Source of the DNA: an uncultured Cellvibrionales bacterium
GTDB lineage: Bacteria > Pseudomonadota > Gammaproteobacteria > Pseudomonadales > Porticoccaceae
NCBI GenBank assembly: GCA_913062605.1
Contig: CAJXWQ010000019.1
Span: forward strand, 1 to 37,360
Reading direction: 5' to 3'
Length of the DNA: 37,360 bases
The notes below the pieces were generated by a model that worked only from the letters and a program-made list of their open reading frames with translations, ran no database searches and was not told the origin of the DNA. The translations under genes and the position numbers were made by a program. The number at the start of each line of letters is the position of its first letter. Positions within the stretch are counted from its first letter, which is position 1. Shown in pieces: positions 17,293-25,267 of this stretch.

Positions 17293-17924
17293 AAGAATTA
17301 GCTAGATAGCTGGCTATAGCCTTCTATAATTTGTCTCAAATATCACCGTAGAGACAGATAATCACCTAAAATACCTGTATTTTCTCAAAGTGGAAAATTC
17401 CGCTTCGCTTTTGTCCTACCTTTGGCCAAAATGTAATTGTCAGATTACGAGCCAAAGCGGACGTTTCAAGGTGGCAACCATCTAGATGTTGGTGGAGTCG
17501 GCGGGAAACGTTTACACCTGCATTGCCAGTAATTGTAAACTCTAAACTCATTGTTTTTATGCGATTAATTTAAAATACGGGTTTGGATGTTGCTCATACA
17601 TTGTATGGGCAGAATGTACTAGAAATGTATGGGTTAGTTTGTTGGTGCGAACTACACAGTTATGGCTGAAATGGTACAGGTCAAGACTATGGTTTAGGTT
17701 GGATTCAATGGTGAAAGAGGGAATTTAATTGGTTGGCTTTATCAGGTGTCGATAGTTATAAGATGTCTAGGAGAGGACTGCGCACTATTTAAATATAACC
17801 TATTGATTAAATGACTTATTGTTTCAGTAAAAGTAATGCTAATGGGTAAGCTAATGAGTTGTAAAGTCACCATTTGAGCGAGGAGCGTCCCTGCTTCTTC
17901 ATGCCCTATAAGCTATCTAGTGGG
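17293..17924. other. Gene-poor, AT-rich gap after tRNA-Ser
   Basis: I see no supportable gene here. The longest open stretch (complement of 17366-17551, 61 codons) resembles nothing I know and has no ribosome site. The region lies between the tRNA-Ser terminator and a ppc gene fragment and looks like decayed sequence at the edge of an accessory block. Confidence 0.5.
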
Positions 17925-18119
17925 CTAGTAATAAATCGAGCGCTCTGTTGAAGCACATGGGTGCAGATCACATAAGCCTTGCTCTAATAATGGCCCCTCG
18001 TCCTTATCGTGTTCACGTAAACGCCACATCAATTCCACTTGCGTAATATGTAATGGGTCGATGTAGGGATTACGGCACATAATTGAACCACTCAATGCAT
18101 TGTTTTCTAACGGAGTGGA
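17925..18119 (-). pseudogene. ppc: Remnant of the C-terminus of phosphoenolpyruvate carboxylase
   Basis: The complement strand reads, in one open frame, STPLENNALSGS followed by IMCRNPYIDPLHITQVELM and WRLREHDKDEGPLLEQ, then an unrelated tail to a TAG at 17925-17927. RNPYIDPL followed by QVEL and a basic/acidic helix is the near-C-terminal signature of phosphoenolpyruvate carboxylase (E. coli: RNPYTDPLNVLQ). The usual final GIAAGMRNTG is absent, because the match is lost after LEQ. No start codon exists and an in-frame TAG lies upstream near 18159. Only about 45 of roughly 880 codons survive. A full ppc gene may exist elsewhere in the genome. Confidence 0.75.
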
Positions 18120-18229
18120 TTTATGATAGGAGGAAGAGGGAATGTATAAATAAAGCTATGCGAAGGGCAAACCATTCGCAAATTTAAAGAGCTTTCTAAA
18201 GAATAAATAATACTAAGCGCAGCGCCACA

Positions 18230-18610
18230 TTATGATTCGTTACTACGTTGCACAAACGCGATTCTATTTTTATTAATTTCATGTAAATTTGTCTCTGCCC
18301 ATGAGGTTACTTGACCCATTACAGAAAATAAATTTTCTCCTAGTGCGCTAAGCTTATATTCAACTCTTAGAGGTAACTTATCGACATGCACCGTTCGAAT
18401 AACTAAACCATCGCGCTCTAGACTTCGTAATGTCTGTGTTAGCATTTTCTGAGATACGCCTTCGCAGATGCGCTTGAGTTCACCAAAGCGCAAAATTTTT
18501 TGCCCACTTAGTGCACCAATGATCAGACAAACCCATTTAGCACTAATTAAAACAAGTAATTCTCTGGCGGGACAATTGGCTGCGTATACATCTGGTTCTA
18601 ATTCACTCAT
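18230..18610 (-). CDS. HxlR-family transcriptional regulator
   Basis: The 126-aa protein has the HxlR winged-helix fold. CPARELLVLISAKWVCLIIGAL starts the first helix after the hallmark N-terminal Cys. RFGELKRICEGVSQKMLTQTLRSLERDGLV is the recognition region, and RVEYKLSALGENL is the wing. HxlR proteins often sense electrophiles or quinones through that Cys and control nearby oxidoreductases. The divergent partner is an Old Yellow Enzyme gene, which fits. The 103-base shared gap contains two inverted repeats that may be its operators. Confidence 0.92.
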   Translation of the reverse strand: MSELEPDVYAANCPARELLVLISAKWVCLIIGALSGQKILRFGELKRICEGVSQKMLTQTLRSLERDGLVIRTVHVDKLPLRVEYKLSALGENLFSVMGQVTSWAETNLHEINKNRIAFVQRSNES

Positions 18611-18633
18611 GTAAGGCCTTTCGTGGTTACTTA

Positions 18634-18658
18634 TAGGTACCTAGTTTACAACATAAAC
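18634..18658. promoter_or_regulatory. Candidate HxlR operators between the regulator and OYE genes
   Basis: TAGGTACCTA (18634-18643) is a perfect 10-base palindrome, and GTTTA-CAACA-TAAAC (18644-18658) directly follows as an inverted repeat. Both sit in the divergent promoter region, 24-34 bases upstream of the HxlR gene start. Symmetry and position suit a dimeric winged-helix repressor. No consensus is available to prove it. Confidence 0.4.
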
Positions 18659-18713
18659 CAATTTGATTACAGTTCTCCTATTCTAAAAACTAACAACTGT
18701 TAGGAGGTTTTTC

Positions 18714-19823
18714 ATGAGTAGCGATAGTTCATTACTGAACCCCTTTAAATTAAACGAGGCATTGCAAACACGGAACCGTGTTGTGTTAGCGCCGTTAACG
18801 CGTGCGCGCGCCGGCAAGAATCGTGTGCCAACTTATGCAATGGCTGAATACTACCGCCAGCGCGCCTCGGCGGGCTTGATTATTGCCGAAGCAGCGTCAG
18901 TGTCAGATGTTGGGCTTGGTTGGGTCGAATCACCGGGTATCTATAACGATGAGCAAATGCAGGGGTGGAAACGGATTGTCGATACGGTTCATGCTGAAGG
19001 CGGTCTAATTTTTATGCAGTTATGGCATTGTGGCCGTGCCTCGCACAGCAGTTTTCATGCGAATGGTGAACTACCGGTTGCACCTTCTGCAATTAAACTG
19101 AATGGAGATCATGTTCATACCCCAAATGGTAAAGAACCCTACGAAACCCCGCATGCCCTTACCATAGACGAGATTAAGAAAACGGTTCAAGACTACAGAA
19201 ATGCTGCGAGACGTGCAAAGCAAGCTGGTTTTGATGGTATTGAAGTGCACAGTGCGAACGGTTATCTACTAGATGAATTTTTGCAATCAAAAACCAATCA
19301 ACGGTCGGATGAATACGGTGGCAGTATCGAAAAGCGCTATCGTATGTTGAATGAAGTTGTACAGGCTGTTATCCAAGAGATGCCTGTCGAGAGGGTGGGG
19401 GTTCGTCTTGCACCTAATGGCAATTTTAACGATATGGGTTCAGTGGATTATCGTGAGACCTTTAAATATGTCGCACAACAATTAAACCAATTTGGACTGG
19501 CCTATCTTCATGTGATGGATGGTCTGTCATTTGGATTTCATGAACAGGGAGAACCGATGACTCTAGATGAATTTCGCCAAGTTTTTGATGGTCCATTAAT
19601 GGGAAATTGTGGCTATATACAAGAAACAGCGGAACAAGCTATAGAAAATAACAAAGCCGACTTTATTGCTTTTGGACGAGCTTATATGAGTAATCCGGAT
19701 CTTGTTGAACGTTTTAGTAATGACTGGCCATTAGCACCAGAGGCGGATCAAGAAGTCTGGTGGACTCCGAGGGAAGATGGTTTAATCGATTTTCCTGCCT
19801 ATAACGCTGATTTTACCAGATAA
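18714..19823 (+). CDS. Old Yellow Enzyme family ene-reductase (NemA-like)
   Basis: The 369-aa FMN oxidoreductase reduces activated C=C bonds or electrophiles with NAD(P)H. Landmarks are RVVLAPLTRARA near residues 22-33, MQLWHCGRASH near 101-111, the substrate-binding His179/Asn182 in VHSANGYLLDEFL, the TNQRSDEYGGSIEKR segment near 194-207 and the phosphate loop IAFGRAYMSNPDL. It is closest to N-ethylmaleimide reductase / 2-cyclohexenone-reductase types. TTAGGAGG lies 8 bases before the ATG. Divergent HxlR control, induced by electrophiles, is likely by inference. Confidence 0.92.
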   Translation: MSSDSSLLNPFKLNEALQTRNRVVLAPLTRARAGKNRVPTYAMAEYYRQRASAGLIIAEAASVSDVGLGWVESPGIYNDEQMQGWKRIVDTVHAEGGLIFMQLWHCGRASHSSFHANGELPVAPSAIKLNGDHVHTPNGKEPYETPHALTIDEIKKTVQDYRNAARRAKQAGFDGIEVHSANGYLLDEFLQSKTNQRSDEYGGSIEKRYRMLNEVVQAVIQEMPVERVGVRLAPNGNFNDMGSVDYRETFKYVAQQLNQFGLAYLHVMDGLSFGFHEQGEPMTLDEFRQVFDGPLMGNCGYIQETAEQAIENNKADFIAFGRAYMSNPDLVERFSNDWPLAPEADQEVWWTPREDGLIDFPAYNADFTR

Positions 19824-19897
19824 ATTTCTGGCCCGAGACTTAAGTGCGGGCATCAATTATTAACCAGGTGCGGGAGGTGGGGATTATGACTACCATA

Positions 19898-20077
19898 TTA
19901 TAGAGGGAAAAAATTTTTAGAACGCAATATCTTCCGTTCTTGATCCGCAATGTCTTCCAAGTAGCGCAATTCGACCAGTTCTTTATTGGCAGAAATGATT
20001 TCTTGGTAGGTGTTTCGAAGTTCATCTGCAAGTGGGTTGGGTAGTTTGGTCTTGATTGAACAAGCAAGCGGACGGTT
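19898..20077 (-). pseudogene. Unidentified C-terminal gene remnant
   Basis: The complement strand keeps one frame open for about 59 codons, ending at a TAA (19898-19900) and beginning after an in-frame TGA. It has no ATG. The peptide contains PLADELRNTYQEIISANKEL and RYLEDIADQERKILRSKN, a charged, probably helical stretch that looks like a real protein tail. I cannot name the family. It ends just before the cassette boundary at 20098, so it may have been truncated by that insertion. Confidence 0.35.
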
Positions 20078-20097
20078 TCACCGCCGCTTCTTTCAGC

Positions 20098-20104
20098 GTT
20101 AGGT
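20098..20104 (+). other. Left boundary (GTTAGGT core) of a gene cassette
   Basis: GTTAGGT fits the integron core consensus GTTRRRY. It is preceded by a short hairpin with one bulged A (AAGCGG-A-CGG with CCGCCGCTT, 20066-20089) and CTTTCAGC, similar to the right half of short attC sites. A matching left box (RYYYAAC) is missing, so any upstream attC is incomplete. It marks a plausible recombination point for the cassette that follows. Confidence 0.45.
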
Positions 20105-20221
20105 TGCCGGATGGACTACGAGACTGATTGTTGTATGAAGCGCACATGTAGAGGGGAAGACCCTGATGCAATACAGAGTTCTCATAACCCTGAAAAATAA
20201 TCCAAAGAGAGGAGTAAGAAA

Positions 20222-20515
20222 ATGACCTGCCAGGTAATACTCGAATTCAAAGCAAAGCCAGATGCTATTGAGGGTATTCGAAGCTTCCTTCGTGAAATCT
20301 TGCCCGACACACGCGGTTACGCTGGCTGCATCGGATTAAACGTCACTCAGAACCAAGACGACCCGACAGCTTTCGCAATAGTAGAGCAGTGGGACACCCG
20401 CAAACAATACGAAGCTTATCTTCAAGGGCGAATCGATAGTGGCGTTATGGATAAATTCGCAGACATGGTGGGTGGGGAGCCGAACATCCGATTCTTCGAT
20501 TACTTTGGCGTATAA
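20222..20515 (+). CDS. Antibiotic biosynthesis monooxygenase (ABM) domain protein, probable cassette gene
   Basis: The 97-aa protein is a single ferredoxin-like ABM/DUF3291-type domain: VILEFKAKPDAIEGIRSFLR, an internal CIGLNVTQN strand and VEQWDTRKQYEAYLQ, ending in a hydrophobic strand (IRFFDYFGV). Such proteins dimerise and act as small monooxygenases, isomerases or quinone-related enzymes. Which applies here is unknown. AGAGAGGAG lies a few bases before the ATG. The gene lies alone between a GTTAGGT core site and a foldable attC, with the same orientation and spacing as an integron cassette. Confidence 0.85.
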   Translation: MTCQVILEFKAKPDAIEGIRSFLREILPDTRGYAGCIGLNVTQNQDDPTAFAIVEQWDTRKQYEAYLQGRIDSGVMDKFADMVGGEPNIRFFDYFGV

Positions 20516-20540
20516 GGGAAATTGGCATAAGCGAGCCGCA

Positions 20541-20651
20541 ACCTAACAACGGGATCAACACTGACCCGTTACAGCACTGGCTTTATGTGCTGCTTCGCAT
20601 ATTCGCACATAAAACCTGCGCCATAACGGGCAGGTTATCCCAACGTTAAGA
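20541..20651 (+). other. attC: attC recombination site of an integron cassette
   Basis: The site starts with R'' ACCTAAC (20541-20547) and ends with GTTAAGA (20645-20651), one base off GTTRRRY. Folding pairs TAAC with GTTA, leaves AAC opposite AAC as an unpaired central spacer, and then pairs GGGAT with ATCCC. After that single bases (C556, A560, A564 of the 20-kb numbering) bulge out between AAC/GTT, CTG/CAG and CCCGTTA/TAACGGG. An apical stem of GGCTTTATGTGC with GCACATAAAACC follows, with one mismatch. Spacer, extrahelical bases and length are the defining features of attC. No IntI gene is in the window. Confidence 0.8.
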
Positions 20652-20746
20652 AAACTACAATTTCTAATACCCGAGACAGCGAAAAAATCGGAAAAACAGG
20701 GTCTTTATGTTTTTCCTTCGATTTTTTTAAATGAAGGTTTTCTTAA
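20646..20746. repeat. 101-nt imperfect palindrome abutting attC
   Basis: TTAAGAAAAC (20646-20655) and GTTTTCTTAA (20737-20746) are a perfect 10-bp inverted repeat. Inside it, AAAAAATC plus GGAAAAACA (20682-20698) pair with TGTTTTTCC and GATTTTTT (20708-20727), with a three-base bulge. The left arm overlaps the attC end. It could be a bidirectional terminator, a MITE-like element or part of a nested recombination site. The following 170 bases up to 20916 show no further gene. Confidence 0.6.
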
Positions 20747-20916
20747 GAGTCAGTGTTTCTGGCCGGTCGTGACTCAAAATCTACACTTTTTAATACACCC
20801 ACAAAATCCGTTCAATATCTGTATTAAAAGTCGTATTTCACTGGTCTCTTGTGAACTCTGTAGGTTGTAATAGTTTTTGGCATTAGTGCTGCTTTAACCA
20901 TACCGCCATTACTTCT

Positions 20917-22605
20917 CTACCAAGCTAGCAGCAACGGCTCTTTTTTTATCTTCTCTAGGCTGAGTCCATTTGGTATATCTCCTCCGATAATAGCCTGTAT
21001 GTTTTTTGGCGATAATCCAGCTAGCTGTACGATATACGCCACATAGCGGCGAGTAACTTTTTCTCGCTTGGCAATATCCTCCATGGATTTCGCCTTACCT
21101 ATTAGCAACTCTTGATTCCAGGTTAGCGCTTTAAGTAATGCATGTTGCATGGCTCGGACCGAGTTTGGATGTATTTTCGGTGGTGGACCATTTGTGATCA
21201 CTAGCTTGGTTTCGATGCCGCAGCGTTTCAGTTGAGTAGGCACAGTGATTTCAATAGGCGTGACACTTTCAATCGCCACCGCTTCAGGGTCTTTTTGTTC
21301 CAGGCAAGCATTCCAAATCCCCACTTTGTTCAGTTCAATCACAACTTCGATTTGAGACACTGTTACCCGATGGGTAAAGGCTTTTAACCACGCGATCTGT
21401 TGGCTTGTGGATTGACTTTCCCATCTGTCGGCAAGGGTTTTGGCATTTGCTACCATGACTCCTTTGTTCAACGCCGATAATGATTGAGTATCAAGATCAT
21501 CCAAGAGTTGAGGGGAGTTATTCAGATAAGCCTTGATCTGGTCAATTAAGAGACTTTCAATATTCTCTGCGCTGAGGCGAGTGACACTCCCCGCGTCGTT
21601 TTCCCGGTATTGCAATAAGGCCTGACTGACATAGTAACGGTAACGTTTTTGTTGACGTTTGGAGTGAGAAGGGCTCATTGGATTCCCTTTATCGTCAAAC
21701 AGTAATCCTGCCAGTAAACTGGGTGACTTGCAGTGTGTGCGCAGCGTACGGGCTTGCCGATTAGCCTTGAGTTGACCCTGTACTTGTTGCCAAAGCTCTT
21801 TGTCCAAAATGGCTTCATGTTTGCCCTCAAACAAGGTTCCTTGATGCGAGACCTTGCCTATATAGATGGCATTTTTCAGGATGGTGTAAAGCGCACCCCG
21901 TGAAAGGGAGCAACCCCCCAGTACTCGCTGCTTTTTCGTGATACGCCGTTTACTGACCATGCCCTTACTATCAACCCAGGCTTTGAGATTTCGAACACAC
22001 GTCAACGTCAGATAGTGTTCAAAGATCTGCCGTACTTGCGCTGCTTCTGTGGGGTTTGTCACCAGCTGTTTATCCGCCACATCGTACCCGAGGGGCACAG
22101 CGCCACCCATCCACATCCCTTTTTTCTTGGATGCGGCAATCTTGTCTCGTATCCGCTCACTGGTGACCTCTCGTTCAAATTGGGCAAAGGACAACAACAC
22201 GTTCAAGGTCAGCCTCCCCATGGAGGAGTCCGTATTAAATTGTTGTGTCACGGATACAAAAGAGATGTTTTGTTGATCAAACTGTTCGATCAGACGTACA
22301 AAGTCTGCTAGTGACCGACTTAGCCTATCCACCTTGTAGACCATCACAAGATCAATAAGCCCTGCCGCGATGTCTTCCAGCAATTGTTGTAGGGCAAGGC
22401 GCTCGACAGTTCCCCCGGAAAACCCACCATCGTCATAGGCCGTGTCGATGAGTTCCCAACCTTCTGAAGCTTGACTGCGAATGTAGGCCTCACAGGCCTC
22501 TCGTTGCGCATGGAGTGAGTTAAAGGATTGCTCCAGGCCTTCCTCAGAAGATTTCCGGGTGTAGATGGCACAACGAGTGCGTGGTGGCTGTGTTTTTCTC
22601 ATCAT
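20917..22605 (-). CDS. Large serine recombinase
   Basis: The 562-aa protein has an N-terminal resolvase domain with AIYTRKSS (nucleophile Ser19 or Ser20, family YxRxS) and the KVDRLSRSLADF and NVLLSFAQFEREVTSERI motifs. A Recombinase domain follows (about 175-270), then a C-terminal arm with a helix-turn-helix-like part (EDIAKREKVTRRYVAYIVQL). The usual zinc-ribbon cysteines are not evident. Enzymes of this kind integrate or excise phages and islands without host factors. It overlaps the upstream DUF2924 gene by four bases (ATGA), a common module in proteobacterial mobile elements. No att site was identified. Confidence 0.92.
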   Translation of the reverse strand: MMRKTQPPRTRCAIYTRKSSEEGLEQSFNSLHAQREACEAYIRSQASEGWELIDTAYDDGGFSGGTVERLALQQLLEDIAAGLIDLVMVYKVDRLSRSLADFVRLIEQFDQQNISFVSVTQQFNTDSSMGRLTLNVLLSFAQFEREVTSERIRDKIAASKKKGMWMGGAVPLGYDVADKQLVTNPTEAAQVRQIFEHYLTLTCVRNLKAWVDSKGMVSKRRITKKQRVLGGCSLSRGALYTILKNAIYIGKVSHQGTLFEGKHEAILDKELWQQVQGQLKANRQARTLRTHCKSPSLLAGLLFDDKGNPMSPSHSKRQQKRYRYYVSQALLQYRENDAGSVTRLSAENIESLLIDQIKAYLNNSPQLLDDLDTQSLSALNKGVMVANAKTLADRWESQSTSQQIAWLKAFTHRVTVSQIEVVIELNKVGIWNACLEQKDPEAVAIESVTPIEITVPTQLKRCGIETKLVITNGPPPKIHPNSVRAMQHALLKALTWNQELLIGKAKSMEDIAKREKVTRRYVAYIVQLAGLSPKNIQAIIGGDIPNGLSLEKIKKEPLLLAW

Positions 22606-23138
22606 ATAGCTATGGACCTCTTTTTCCTTTGAGGATTTAAGGATTTATTGTTCAAGCCAAAAAACCGTGGGCCGGACCAGCGGGTGCCAGTGATGGCCGT
22701 GGCAATGGGGGAGAGGCTTTTGTAGGTCTTATCCTTCCAAACATAACCATTCTCGGTAACGACCACCTCATACACCTGTCCCTGCCATTCGCGTATGAGT
22801 CGTGTTCCTGGATTGTGAGTAGGTTTTCCTGATAAATGACTAAGGGATTCCTGAGCTTGTTTAAGGAGTGATGCCCGAAGGCTGAGCGGGTCATGCCCTT
22901 GTGCTTTGGCTTGCAGTGCCCAGGCAATATTGCTACGCATAAACTTAACACTGGCCCAGCCGGGAGGGGGTCGCTTGAACAGTCGTTGATACACAGGTTT
23001 GAGTGCAGAAGTATCCCACTGTGCCAGTTCATCTAAGGGGAGGGTGACTAGGCTGGTTTCAGTATTGGGTTTGATGGGTTTCATGCCCTCCATTGACCCA
23101 TGTGGAGGGGCAAGCAGTCGAGTGAAAATAGTGTCCAA
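22602..23138 (-). CDS. DUF2924 domain protein, recombinase partner
   Basis: The 178-aa protein carries DUF2924: RLFKRPPPGWASVKFMRSNI in the middle and GTRLIREWQGQVYEVVVTEN, then WKDKTYKSLSPIATAITGTRW and GPRFFGL, at the end. DUF2924 genes are regularly found directly before large serine recombinases of proteobacterial elements, and the ATGA overlap here repeats that arrangement. A role as recombination accessory or directionality factor is plausible but not shown. ATGs for Met16 (SMEGMKP) and Met19 are alternative starts. Confidence 0.88.
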   Translation of the reverse strand: MDTIFTRLLAPPHGSMEGMKPIKPNTETSLVTLPLDELAQWDTSALKPVYQRLFKRPPPGWASVKFMRSNIAWALQAKAQGHDPLSLRASLLKQAQESLSHLSGKPTHNPGTRLIREWQGQVYEVVVTENGYVWKDKTYKSLSPIATAITGTRWSGPRFFGLNNKSLNPQRKKRSIAI

Positions 23139-23199
23139 TAAGCGTTGTTCGGACGGAGATAAATACGCCGAACACTCAATAATAATGGGGGGTTAAGGG

Positions 23200-23430
23200 A
23201 TCACTGCGACAAAGACTATTTACACGGACAGCAAGAATACCATCGTAGTACCTTACTCGGTGCTTGAGGAAATGGTTTTTGCCAATGACTGTCGCCTCAG
23301 AATTCACACCAGTAAGGGCTATGAGGGTGCACGTTTCTCAATTGAGCGTATACCCGGAGGGCAGGGCACCGCTATCCTTTCAATTCAAGAATTTATGGCG
23401 AGAATAGAACTGATACGGCTCAAAAAATAA
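23200..23430 (+). CDS. Small open frame with a non-AUG (AUC) best start
   Basis: A 76-codon frame runs from ATC at 23200 to TAA at 23428-23430. It reads like a genuine protein (TIYTDSKNTIVVPYSVLEEM, then RLRIHTSKGYEGARFSIERI and a C-terminal helix). It has no ATG at the natural beginning. TAA at 23194-23196 closes the frame six bases upstream, and GGGGGG lies at 23187-23192 at ribosome-site distance from ATC. The only in-frame AUG is at 23272, with GTG at 23260. Either ATC arose from ATG and the gene is silenced, or a rare AUC start or a shorter product is used. It is divergent from DUF2924. Family unknown. Confidence 0.45.
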   Translation: MTATKTIYTDSKNTIVVPYSVLEEMVFANDCRLRIHTSKGYEGARFSIERIPGGQGTAILSIQEFMARIELIRLKK

Positions 23431-23443
23431 GTCTTTTTAAGTG

Positions 23444-23860
23444 TTATTTTTCAGGTGATGGGTTTCCATCTTTATCAAGGTAGGCGTGCCGGACAAGAAG
23501 GCCCCTTAATTGAGATGCCTTAGGCTGCTCAGGCAAAAGAAGGCTGCTCTCAACGATAAGAGATTGCAGTTGTTTAAAAGCCTGGATGTCACCACTAATA
23601 GCCTTATTTACTATTTGAGTCATCATAGCCTCACCCTTGGTGATAATTTTAGAGCCGTGGCCATCAGATACCTGAATAGTGTCATTGAGCACTTTCTTCA
23701 GTATTTCTGACGTTGACTCACCTGTCAGAGGCTCTTTAATCTTTCTTGGCCGACCCTTCTTATTGCCAGATGTCCCTTGTTGAAATTGACCTGATTTAGG
23801 TGGTTTTTTATAACCCACTTCATAGGGTTTGGTTGCTTTTGATTTGTCGTCATCTTTCAT
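23444..23860 (-). CDS. DUF5681 domain protein
   Basis: The 138-aa protein has the DUF5681 N-terminal signature GYKKPPKSGQFQQGTSGNKK followed by GRPRK, then a helical part. The domain is found in phage and island gene sets, usually near terminase or methyltransferase genes; its function is unknown. The ATG overlaps the stop of the ParB/methyltransferase gene by four bases, so it is translated downstream of it. Confidence 0.85.
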   Translation of the reverse strand: MKDDDKSKATKPYEVGYKKPPKSGQFQQGTSGNKKGRPRKIKEPLTGESTSEILKKVLNDTIQVSDGHGSKIITKGEAMMTQIVNKAISGDIQAFKQLQSLIVESSLLLPEQPKASQLRGLLVRHAYLDKDGNPSPEK

Positions 23861-25230
23861 TGTACAGCTTCCAGTTCAAGGCTTGTTGAACGCAACAATT
23901 TTTCCTGAAGAGAAAACTTTTGCTTGAATGTTTGGTTGCTGGCTATATGTAGAGCATTTTCATCTGTCATTGATTGATAGCGCTTAATGATGACATCGCA
24001 GTAGTAAGGGTCCAGCTCCATCAGCGCAGCTGTTCGGTTGGTTTGTTCTGCCGCTAATAACGTGGTGCCCGAACCGCCAAAGGGATCCAAAATTAAACCG
24101 CGAATTTTTGAGCAGTCCTTTATGGCATCAGCCACAAGCTCAATAGGCTTTACGGTAGGGTGAAGCGCTAATGATTCATTTAGATCAGTTTTAAAACTGT
24201 TTACGCCTGGGTAATCCCAAACATTGGTTCTGTAACGACCGTGCTTGCCGAGTTCAATATTATTGATATGCGGTGTATCTCCCTTTTTGAACAGAAAGAC
24301 CAGTTCGTGTTTAGACCGATACAGAGACCCCATGCCACCATTATCTTTATTCCATACACATAGGTTTTTAAACTCACTGTAAGCCAGCTCGGTGGCATTC
24401 AATAATTCGTTTATATGGCGCCAATCCATACAAATGAAGTGGAGCGAACCCTCGTGGCTGTGCCGGCACATCAGGGTTGCGGCTTTATTCAGGAATTGCG
24501 TGAACTCAGCTTCGGACATTTCACCAGAGGCCATAGCAAATTCCCGGTGCTGTATTTTTCCATTGCCACACACATGGTTGTTGATGGTGACGTTGTAGGG
24601 TGGGTCGGTAAAGGCCATCTGTGCTTTTTTATTACCTAAAAGGCGCTTGTAACTTTCTGGCCTGGTTGCGTCACCACAGAAGAGGGTATGTCTGCCCAAT
24701 TGCCATAAATCACCTGGCTGGGTTACCGAGGGTAAATTTTGGTCTGGTGGTTCGAAGGTGTTCTCGTCACTGAGTTCTGCACTGCCTGTATTAGAAATAA
24801 TCAAGTCAACCTGGGGTGTCTCAAAACCGGTAAGTTCGACCTTAAAATCCAAATTAATTAAACACTGCAGTTCAACCGCGAGGAGCTCTTCATCCCAGCC
24901 AGCAATTTCAGCAAGCCGGTTATCGGCGATGATGTACGCTTTTTTTTGAGCGTCGGTCATTTCAGAAAGCCGCACACATGGAACGGTACTCAATCCGAGC
25001 AGTTTAGCTGCGTCCAATCGACCATGCCCCGCGATAATGCCTTTATCCTCATCGATAAGAATCGGCGATACAAAGCCAAATTCTTCGATACTTTTCGCAA
25101 TCTGCTGAATCTGCTTTTTCGTATGAGAACGTGGGTTGTTTTTATAGGGCTTTAAACTTGGGACGCATTCATAGGTAATTTCAAGCAGATCTGTGTTTGC
25201 GGCATTACGTTGTTTCATTATCTTTTTCAT
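23857..25230 (-). CDS. ParB-like nuclease domain fused to a DNA (N4/N6) methyltransferase
   Basis: The 457-aa protein begins with a ParB/Srx-type domain (about residues 20-115, with AGHGRLDAAKLLG at 67-79). A beta-class methyltransferase follows. Motif IV DPPYN (209-213) comes before the SAM-binding motif I DPFGGSGTTLLAAE, the order that defines the beta class of N4-cytosine/N6-adenine enzymes. Such fusions are typical orphan methyltransferases of phages and islands. No cognate restriction gene is seen. The start at 25230 is supported by AGAGG six bases upstream. The recognition sequence cannot be read. Confidence 0.92.
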   Translation of the reverse strand: MKKIMKQRNAANTDLLEITYECVPSLKPYKNNPRSHTKKQIQQIAKSIEEFGFVSPILIDEDKGIIAGHGRLDAAKLLGLSTVPCVRLSEMTDAQKKAYIIADNRLAEIAGWDEELLAVELQCLINLDFKVELTGFETPQVDLIISNTGSAELSDENTFEPPDQNLPSVTQPGDLWQLGRHTLFCGDATRPESYKRLLGNKKAQMAFTDPPYNVTINNHVCGNGKIQHREFAMASGEMSEAEFTQFLNKAATLMCRHSHEGSLHFICMDWRHINELLNATELAYSEFKNLCVWNKDNGGMGSLYRSKHELVFLFKKGDTPHINNIELGKHGRYRTNVWDYPGVNSFKTDLNESLALHPTVKPIELVADAIKDCSKIRGLILDPFGGSGTTLLAAEQTNRTAALMELDPYYCDVIIKRYQSMTDENALHIASNQTFKQKFSLQEKLLRSTSLELEAVQ

Positions 25231-25243
25231 AGAAACCTCTTTA

Positions 25244-25255
25244 AGGGTTACAATA
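25244..25255 (-). promoter_or_regulatory. Copy 1 of a shared 12-bp element before the methyltransferase gene
   Basis: TATTGTAACCCT (reading with the genes) lies 14 bases upstream of the methyltransferase start. The identical 12-mer occurs at 25912-25923 before the next gene. Its position near the 5' leader of both genes suggests a shared operator or leader element. Confidence 0.4.
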
Positions 25256-25267
25256 AGTCAAAAAAAC

